Shown: piece by piece, positions 58,376 to 64,000 of the stretch
How the letters are laid out: each line of letters begins with the position of its first letter
Numbering within the stretch: position 1 is the stretch's first letter
NCBI GenBank assembly: GCA_024138025.1
Contig: JAMXBD010000011.1
Span: 3,149,501-3,213,500 of the forward strand
DNA from: Combretum micranthum
Lineage: Eukaryota; Streptophyta; Magnoliopsida; Myrtales; Combretaceae
Direction of reading: 5' to 3'
DNA length: 64,000 nt
The notes under the pieces: generated by a model
Seen by the model: only the letters and a program-made list of their open reading frames with translations
Database searches by the model: none
Told to the model about the DNA's origin: nothing
Made by a program: the position numbers and the translations under genes

Positions 58376-58656
58376 TCTAATACTCTTCTCAAATACAGAA
58401 ACAAAGCAGCTGCATATTCTGCCTTGCGACGCTTGTGGGGAGGCGCTCCAGATGAATGGCGAGAACCATGACTGAAGGTTTCAGAGATTGAACTGATTCG
58501 TATCTTCTTCTATATTTACCCATCATCTTGCATTTCTCTCACTACATCTGCTGGTGTCTTATGCTTTACCATGTGCCCTATCCTTTCCAAAAATCCTTTG
58601 TAACCTTTCAAATTCCTTGAATTCTTTATTGCATGATTGCCAATTTTTGGGTGTTT
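58376..58656 (-). pseudogene. Second exon of the Harbinger Myb-like ORF1 (right of insertion G)
   Basis: An acceptor TTTTATATGCAG precedes KHPKIGNHAIKNSRNLKGYK, in phase with the first exon. IFGKDRAHGKA is readable in another frame, then KTPADVVREMQDD, so one base has been gained or lost here. SETFSHGSRHSSGAPPHKRR follows after another shift. Such a sequence (…IFG.DRA.G..…TPAD…) is typical after the Myb/SANT-like domain in this family. The exon is broken by solo LTR G at 58371. Confidence 0.65.
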
Positions 58657-58852
58657 CTGCATATAAAAAAAATAGACATTTTAATGACAACATTCCTTTA
58701 CATGGTAAGTAATACTAATATTACAAGGATTCAATTGCTTTGATAGATAAGTCACTACGCATGGTCAGCTATAACTGTGAAATACACTACCACTACAACA
58801 CACAATACAGATAAACCATATTTCATTGATGAAAAAAAAAACTTCAACATAC

Positions 58853-59182
58853 CTCCATATACTCAGCAAGGACTTGGTCACTATCCACTAAGACGCACTT
58901 TCTAGTGTCATCCCATCCAAATCCACTAGTATTCATCATATCAACCACCTCCGATAACTTAACCAACCATCTCTTCATCTTGTTAGTAATTTGCTTCACA
59001 TTAAGATTTATTTCCGGAATACATTGTTTCATCCTCTTCAATATTTCTTCATGAGTCCCGCATTTGAAAGTTCTATTCTCTTCCTTATAACCTTCAGCAA
59101 CCAACTCTTTTAATACCGAAAGCAATGTTTCTTCTTCAACCTTGCTCCAATTACGCCTACATTTCTTATCCTTACTATCCAT
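58853..59182 (-). pseudogene. First coding exon of a Myb/SANT-like Harbinger ORF1 protein
   Basis: Starts at ATG 59182 (MDSKDKKCRRNW). The Myb/SANT-like domain shows RRNWSKVEEETLLSVLKEL, CIPEINLNVKQITNKMKRW and DMMNTSGFGWDDTRK, with the expected tryptophans (W of NWSK, KRW, FGWDD). The family binds DNA and, in Harbinger elements, helps bring transposase to the ends or the nucleus. The exon is open throughout and ends ATGGAG/GTATGT, a good splice donor at 58852; the intron is 58657-58852 (196 bp). A relative of L10-interacting MYB proteins is possible. The downstream exon is broken, so the gene is dead. Confidence 0.75.
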
Positions 59183-59989
59183 GCTGTAAATTCACCAAGA
59201 CAATAAAACATTAAAGAGAGTCACACACACAAAATAAAGAAGTATTTTGCCAAAGTATCACTTTAATAGCAAGTAAAACATCAACTTTAGCAAAAAGGTA
59301 AATCATAAAATACACAATAAACAAAATCATATACACACACGATGCTAGAAATCTTGGGTTATTTGCCTGCTATGGAAAAAAGGAACAAGAAACAGTAGGT
59401 GCATTAAAAGAATGGCATGTCGATGTTAGAAGAAAGAGACAAAAACAAAAAGACCACCCTAATACCCACAATACCAAGGAGGATGACTCATTAACCGTAT
59501 GGACTGTTGATGAAACCAGCACATCACTAGACTTATTTTCTTGATGGTCAATTTGAGATCACTGAAATTTCTCAAGATATTGACCAAAATGACTTGGTTC
59601 CTACAACTATTGTACAAATGGAAACACCAATGTGTACCAATCATGCACTTAGAAAGTGCAATTACCTGATCTTTTGCAATTTAGTCAATATGCATCATTT
59701 CCCTCACCAATCATCCAAACTAAGAGACAGAGCATAACTGGCATCAAGTTACTTAGACTTCAGAAAAAAATCTTGTGAGTAAAAGCATGAACATCTATTA
59801 ATGCCACTAATAAGCTATATAAGACCAGTAATGACGAACTTTAAAGCAAGACAAGTTGTAGGAAATGAAGAGAGACCAATCATAGAATAATAAAAATAAT
59901 TAATAGCCTTATCCTTAACTTGGGGATGAAATTACACTTACACCTCATATTCAGGTAACATGATCAAATTGTTTTGGTAAAACAGACAC

Positions 59990-60645
59990 CTTGATGGCCG
60001 CGGGGTGTGATAAGGTGGTATCAGACAACTTTCATGCCATTAAATGGATTCTTGAAGTTTCTTTTCAAAGACGAAGAGGGCATGGATAAAATAGGCAGGC
60101 ATCAATTTTACGATCCCAATACTTGAGCTTGCGTTGGCTAATTTACTATATCGTTTAATTGGAAAGTGCCACAAGGAATGAGTATACAAGATATTGATGT
60201 GGTAGAACAATTTGGTCTTACAACACATAAGAAAACTCCCCTTTGCCTCATCGCTATGCCGGTGGATTTTCAAGAATGATGAGACTAGGATTGAGAAAGG
60301 AAAACAAGATGTTCTATGTACATTTTTTATTTGTGATTGGCCAAGGATGCTATGTTTCTTCTTTATACTTTTTATATGTATTTTTTGGAAAAAGCTATTC
60401 GTAAATTGCAGTGTCCATTATATGCAACGTCTCGTAAACCATTTTTTTGCATTGTTAGTTCGTTAAATAAATTGAGAACTAGGCAAAAAAAAAAAAAAGG
60501 TAATAAATCTTAGGTATTTTCATTGAATTTTTTGGATAGTGACAACCAATTTAAAAGCTTTTAGTCATTACCGAAAAGAAACTTCAAGAATCCATTTAAT
60601 GGCATAAATATCACCTTGATGGCCACGGGGTGTGATAAGGTTAAA
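59990..60645. repeat. Partly inverted duplication inside the Harbinger
   Basis: CCTTGATGGCCGCGGGGTGT (59991) recurs in direct orientation at 60613 (GGCCACGGGG). Next to each, ATGCCATTAAATGGATTCTT (60035-60062) recurs in inverted orientation at 60570-60604. The sequence between the inverted parts (about 60035-60600) looks like an inverted segment. No protein recognised in either reading. Confidence 0.6.
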
Positions 60646-61009
60646 GAAACATCTTTCGCAGAGCTCAAAGTCAATTTCTTCCATGGGTAAAGGCTGGGAA
60701 AGTTTATAAATTTCTCAACCAGCATATTAAATCGGACCGAACTAGCAATATTTGGAACTGATCCCACATAAAGCAGGAACGGATACTGAGGGGAAAAAAA
60801 TAGCAATAGACTCAAAAGTAAAAACCCATAAAATCAAATACCCACAAGCATGAAAACGAAAAAACCCATAAAATCCTACATAATTTCAATGTACGAGTAT
60901 TGATTTTAATGACTAACAGTTCTTTAACTAAAAAATTTTAAATTATCGAAAGAAAATTAAAAAAAAATTAATATGCAAGCAAATCCACATTTTTCGAGTT
61001 CCATGCGGA

Positions 61010-61012
<3 letters not shown>

Positions 61013-61045
<33 letters not shown>
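61013..61045 (+). repeat. (GA)n microsatellite
   Basis: About 16 GA repeats. On the minus strand this is a CT tract in or just after the leader of the Harbinger transcript, next to AGCTCAA/GTAACT, a possible donor. Confidence 0.9.
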
Positions 61046-61047
<2 letters not shown>

Positions 61048-61349
61048 ACTTGAGCTAGGGTCCTTCGATGGCAGAACGGACGAAGAAAGAGGCGACTGAG
61101 TTAGGGTTTCAAGGGAAAGGGAATGAAAGAAGACTTTGGCAAAGGAACAGAGGAAGGAGGAAAAAGAAAAACACCTGCTTGGAATGGATATTTTTGGAAT
61201 TTTGAAAAGTGAACGTATTTGTCCTGTGCTTTTGGTTTTTGTTCCATGGAATAGGAAAGACAATTAATTTAGAGTTTTTCCTGTACCGTAGGGTCTTTTG
61301 TCCAGTCCAATTACTAATTTTAAAAAACAAACAAGGAACAAACAAGTTT

Positions 61350-61391
61350 GTGCTGTCCTGTCCCACAAAAAATAGAAAACCAAACGCAACC
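61350..61391 (-). repeat. Right terminal inverted repeat of the Harbinger
   Basis: Minus strand GGTTGCGTTTGGTTTT, then TTGTGGGACAGGACAGCAC, matching the left end and its GGACAGGACAG word. Confidence 0.75.
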
Positions 61392-62164
61392 TTAGGGTGT
61401 TGAGAAATTTAGGTATTGAATTGTTGATAGTTGGTTTAATTTATTTGGTATGATAAAATAGAAAATTAATGTGGTTTAATCTCTATTTTCATTTGAAATC
61501 AATTACTAGCTTGAATTAGCCAATTCACTCAATTATACTATATAATTTACTTAGTTAAATTATATAGCCCAAATTTCTAGTTTAGAATCTAATTTGGTTC
61601 AAATTTTCCTATATTTTTATACTATTTAACTCACATTTTCTTAATTAATATAGTGGAATTCAAAATATTTCAACTTTAGTGTCGATTTACTAATTAATTT
61701 AAGCTGAATGTCATATTTGGTACTTCAACTTTACAAATTTGTACAATCAACCACCACCAATTCTAGCCATATTTTAGCGACCCTTGGACTTGAGGAAATG
61801 CAACAACCACATAAAGGGTTAAAAGCACTGCGTTTCTTTTTGGAGTGGCTGAAAATTAACTACACCAATTTTTCTTTTTCTTTTTTTTTTCATATTATAG
61901 CTTCTCTTTATTTGCATGCAGTTTTTCTTTTAATTTTTTATCATTAATTTAATAAATAAAATTAATTATCTGGTTTAGTTTTTCATAATTAGTGTAAATA
62001 TATAGAATGTTTGAGATTAATGTGATTTTTCATGGTGGTAGTGTAAACATTTTAGCAATTAGTGTCAACTATCATAGGACGAGGGCTTATTTGAACCTTT
62101 TTAGAAAATTAAATTGTTGATTTTACCATTCTAAGCTTATTTATACAATTGTGTGTATTATTAC

Positions 62165-62495
62165 TTAGGGGAAATTTGGTACTTAAAGGTTGCTTGACAA
62201 TTTAATGAATTTTAAAAAATTTAATTTAGTACACAATTAAACTTTTTATGACTAGTTTAACTATCTCACTTAAGTTTATTTCTTCTGTTTGTCTATGTAG
62301 ATGCGATAGCTAATAAATGTTTAACAACAGTTAAACCACCTTTTCAAGCTTCTGTGCAAGTTTGAGCAAACCACCAAGCCATACAAAGGGAAAAAATAGA
62401 GTTAAGCAAGGTAGTGATACCTAATAGAACTTTATGAAGTTCATGTACCTAACTGAATTTTTTGATAAATTTTGGATACCAAATTCAACATTTAC
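62165..62495. mobile_element. MITE-like inverted-repeat piece
   Basis: The left side GGAAATTTGGTACTTAAAGG…AATTTAATGAATTTT is a loose inverse of the right side …GAATTTTTTGATAAATTTTGGATACCAAATTC. Both ends hold TTTGGTA-type words facing inward. Weak; ends not defined. Confidence 0.3.
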
Positions 62496-62779
62496 CTTAT
62501 TATTTATTAGCAAGCTATTACGTCCTGCAGGGTATCTTAAACGTGACAACTCATTGTAAGTTCTCTGAAGGAAAGAGGTCTCCCATTAGGGTGCTTAGTT
62601 CCATAAAAAACTTACAAAGCATCCAAATTACCCTACCCAAAGAATTACCAAAAGGAATAACTAAATATAAAAAATTATAAATAAGTTCAAAGGTTCACAA
62701 ACATAATTTAAAAGTTCGCAAACTAGAGAAATCTGTAAAATGGATAAATCAAAAGTCATTCTACCACAAAAGCATAACT

Positions 62780-63400
62780 TGCAAAGATGGGTTCTCCTGT
62801 ATCTTCCAACTACTCTCCTTACCTGGTCCTAGCCAATAGCAGAAAGTTTTCCCCAGGTTAACCTTGTAGCTGTGGTGTAGACACTAGTACCTGGAAGATA
62901 GAACATATTATAGGAGTATAATCAACTACCGCTCAATGATGGGTAAAAGTACAAAAACAACAAATAACAAGCATGGGTAAGTTTTCAAATAATATGCTAT
63001 GCATGGGTAACCATCTGCAATGCAACATCACATAAGGTTTTCTGGTAACCGCCGTGAAGTTTAGTATATAACCCTCTCTTAACCTTAGGTTGGGAACAAT
63101 GACTATCATTAGTGTTTGGGTATTTGACATGACTCAAATCTTTTAATGTGCTATCCTAGTCACATAACACCTCTATCCTCAACCATATTACTTGGTGCAT
63201 GCATGCCTCAAAAATTATAGGGTAGACTTTTGGATCCACTAAATCCACAACACTTCCCTATGCCATATAGTCCACATATGGTAAAGCTCCATTAATACCT
63301 CATCCTTTATTAGACTACCACTTGCACGCCATCCTTTCCACTTACCATATAACAATTGCAACCGCCTAATTTTATGTAATCTAATTTTAACAAATACTAA
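62780..63400 (-). mobile_element. Inverted relic of an E/F-type LTR 3' region
   Basis: Minus strand: GGGATCC/GTGGATCC-like words with TTACCATATGTGG, CCTAAGGTTAAGAGAGGGTT then AACTTCAC, GATGTTGCATTGCAGATGG, CATTGAGCGGTAGTTG (a weak match to the CTCACTGAGCTAGTGG box) and TCTATCTTCCAG. The order equals that in F (1560-1760) and E (23790-23990). Identity is low. Confidence 0.35.
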
Positions 63401-64000
63401 AAATGTAATATAGAATTATGTAGAATATTTGGAACAAGTAGTAAAAATCACTTTAAATTTTTCTCGCTTTAAAAATGTTAAAGTGTGAAAGAATTTGATT
63501 ATAATTAGAAAGATTAGAATACTTACCAATAAAAACTCCGAAATACAAAATGTAACAAATATGATCTCAAATAATTTATAAACAACGTTAAACTAATTGT
63601 TAATATAAATTATTGAGTTCTTTTTCCTTAAGCTCAATACTTAGAAAATAAATCCTACACTTGTTAAATAATGAAATAATAGTGTTCAAGCTATTATTAA
63701 TCTATTAACAATATTAAGTAGCTCTAGAAAAAAATATGTTGTTATTAACAAACTAGTATAAATAACTCCTATATGGTAAAAAATATTTTTTGATAAAATG
63801 ATCAATAGTCCAAAAAGAAATCATCGCTAACCTTAATTTTAAATTATAATAAAAGATGATTAATTTTTAGTACCAACAAGTTATAAAAATAGGGACTAAA
63901 TAAAAATTTCTAGAATTACGAAATATACGATAAGATAAAAAAATAAATCAATACCTAAAAATTTAAATCTTAAATAAATATTTAAATTACACTAATATTC

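Larger units (their letters stand above)
54597..61391 (-). mobile_element. PIF/Harbinger-like DNA transposon (about 4.3 kb net), TSD tta
   Basis: The left end GGTTACGTTTGGTTCT and the minus-strand right end GGTTGCGTTTGGTTTT are inverted repeats, each flanked by tta (54594-54596, 61392-61394). A 3-bp TWA target site, GTTTGGTT-type ends and a Myb/SANT-like ORF1 are the mark of PIF/Harbinger. GGACAG words cluster near both ends. On the minus strand a leader with AAACCCTAACTCAGTCGCC (near 61100) and a GA/CT repeat precede ORF1. I found no DDE transposase, so the element appears non-autonomous. Solo LTR G is inserted inside. Confidence 0.8.
27110..61672 (-). mobile_element. Outer D-family solo LTR split by nested insertions
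   Basis: Pieces collinear with D-left lie on both sides of insertion A: GAATGAGCCGAAGCCCAGTAC (near 27250), CACTCATGCTCCCGAAAACA (27386) and TATATCTCCTA before A; CTCTACTTA, CCCATAAACATGAACTAG and GATATCGTTT…CCTATCAG after it (45310-45450). GTCATCTTTAAAT…TTCATTTTAGGATGTCTACC (near 46830) continues it. The proposed end AATATTTCA at 61672 gives a minus-strand start TGAAATATTTTG, fitting TGAAATA of the family. The pieces would be about 27110-27497, 45295-45531, 46798-50039, 54401-54596 and 61395-61672. The far ends are inferred. Confidence 0.45.
61673..64000. other. Right flank, no gene seen
   Basis: AT-rich. Short open frames (61708-61947, 62462-62680) show no motif. Contains a MITE-like piece (62165-62495) and an inverted LTR relic (about 62780-63400). 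Nothing recognised from 63400 to the end. Confidence 0.4.

Noticed and set aside
61109..61366. Minus-strand frames at 60943-61366 with Ser/Leu runs
   Set aside because: They translate the GA/CT microsatellite and Harbinger leader; no start context or domain.

Overview
The window is plant nuclear DNA: AT-rich, with no intact host gene that I could find. It is built almost entirely of transposable elements: Ty3/gypsy (chromovirus-like) retrotransposons with very long LTRs, solo LTRs, a Cassandra-type TRIM carrying 5S rRNA-like sequence, a PIF/Harbinger DNA transposon with a Myb-like ORF1, and small MITE/SINE-like pieces. The mix fits a flowering plant with a repeat-rich genome; I cannot name the species.

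Layout. 1-2141 is the 3' end of a long-LTR retroelement (F) that ends TGACA inside the pol gene of a decayed gypsy element (Gypsy1, 2142-8305: end of protease, RT, RNase H, integrase, chromodomain-like tail, polypurine tract, 3' LTR). 8306-9052 is flank with one coding-like relic. 9053-9844 is the Cassandra TRIM. 9872-13464 and 14774-18250 are two solo LTRs of one family (D) in opposite orientation around a 1.3 kb spacer. 18251-27110 is gene-free, with tRNA-like relics, an old long-LTR remnant (E, ending at 24412) and a fold-back MITE. From about 27110 to 61672 a further D-family LTR appears to be split by a nest of insertions: solo LTR A (27498-45289, TSD agtct) holds solo LTR B (28113-31358, TSD tctag) and the full-length Gypsy2 (34495-44795, TSD tacaa); then a possible insert at 45532-46797; solo LTR C (50040-54395, TSD gatgt); and a Harbinger element (54597-61391, TSD tta) whose Myb-like gene is split by solo LTR G (55910-58370, TSD acatc). 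61673-64000 holds a MITE-like piece and an inverted LTR relic.

Working parts. The only recognisable genes are retrotransposon gag/pol pseudogenes and the Harbinger Myb/SANT-like ORF1, also a pseudogene. Gypsy2 keeps LTRs, an initiator-tRNA-Met primer site and most pol domains, but it is frameshifted, lacks one RNase H aspartate, and has lost its polypurine tract: 160 bp of its own 5' flanking DNA sit there instead, base for base.

Most interesting pattern. The LTRs of at least three families share one layout: TATA box (where visible), CT/A-rich leader, a splice-donor-like site (TTTAGGTAA in A, B and C; GTAAGT/GTGAGT in gypsy), 1.5-2.7 kb of sequence holding family-specific hairpins or arrays of short palindromic words, then a conserved box and acceptor-like CAG/AAG about 300-650 bp before the LTR end. 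This suggests an intron inside the LTR leader and is testable with RNA data.
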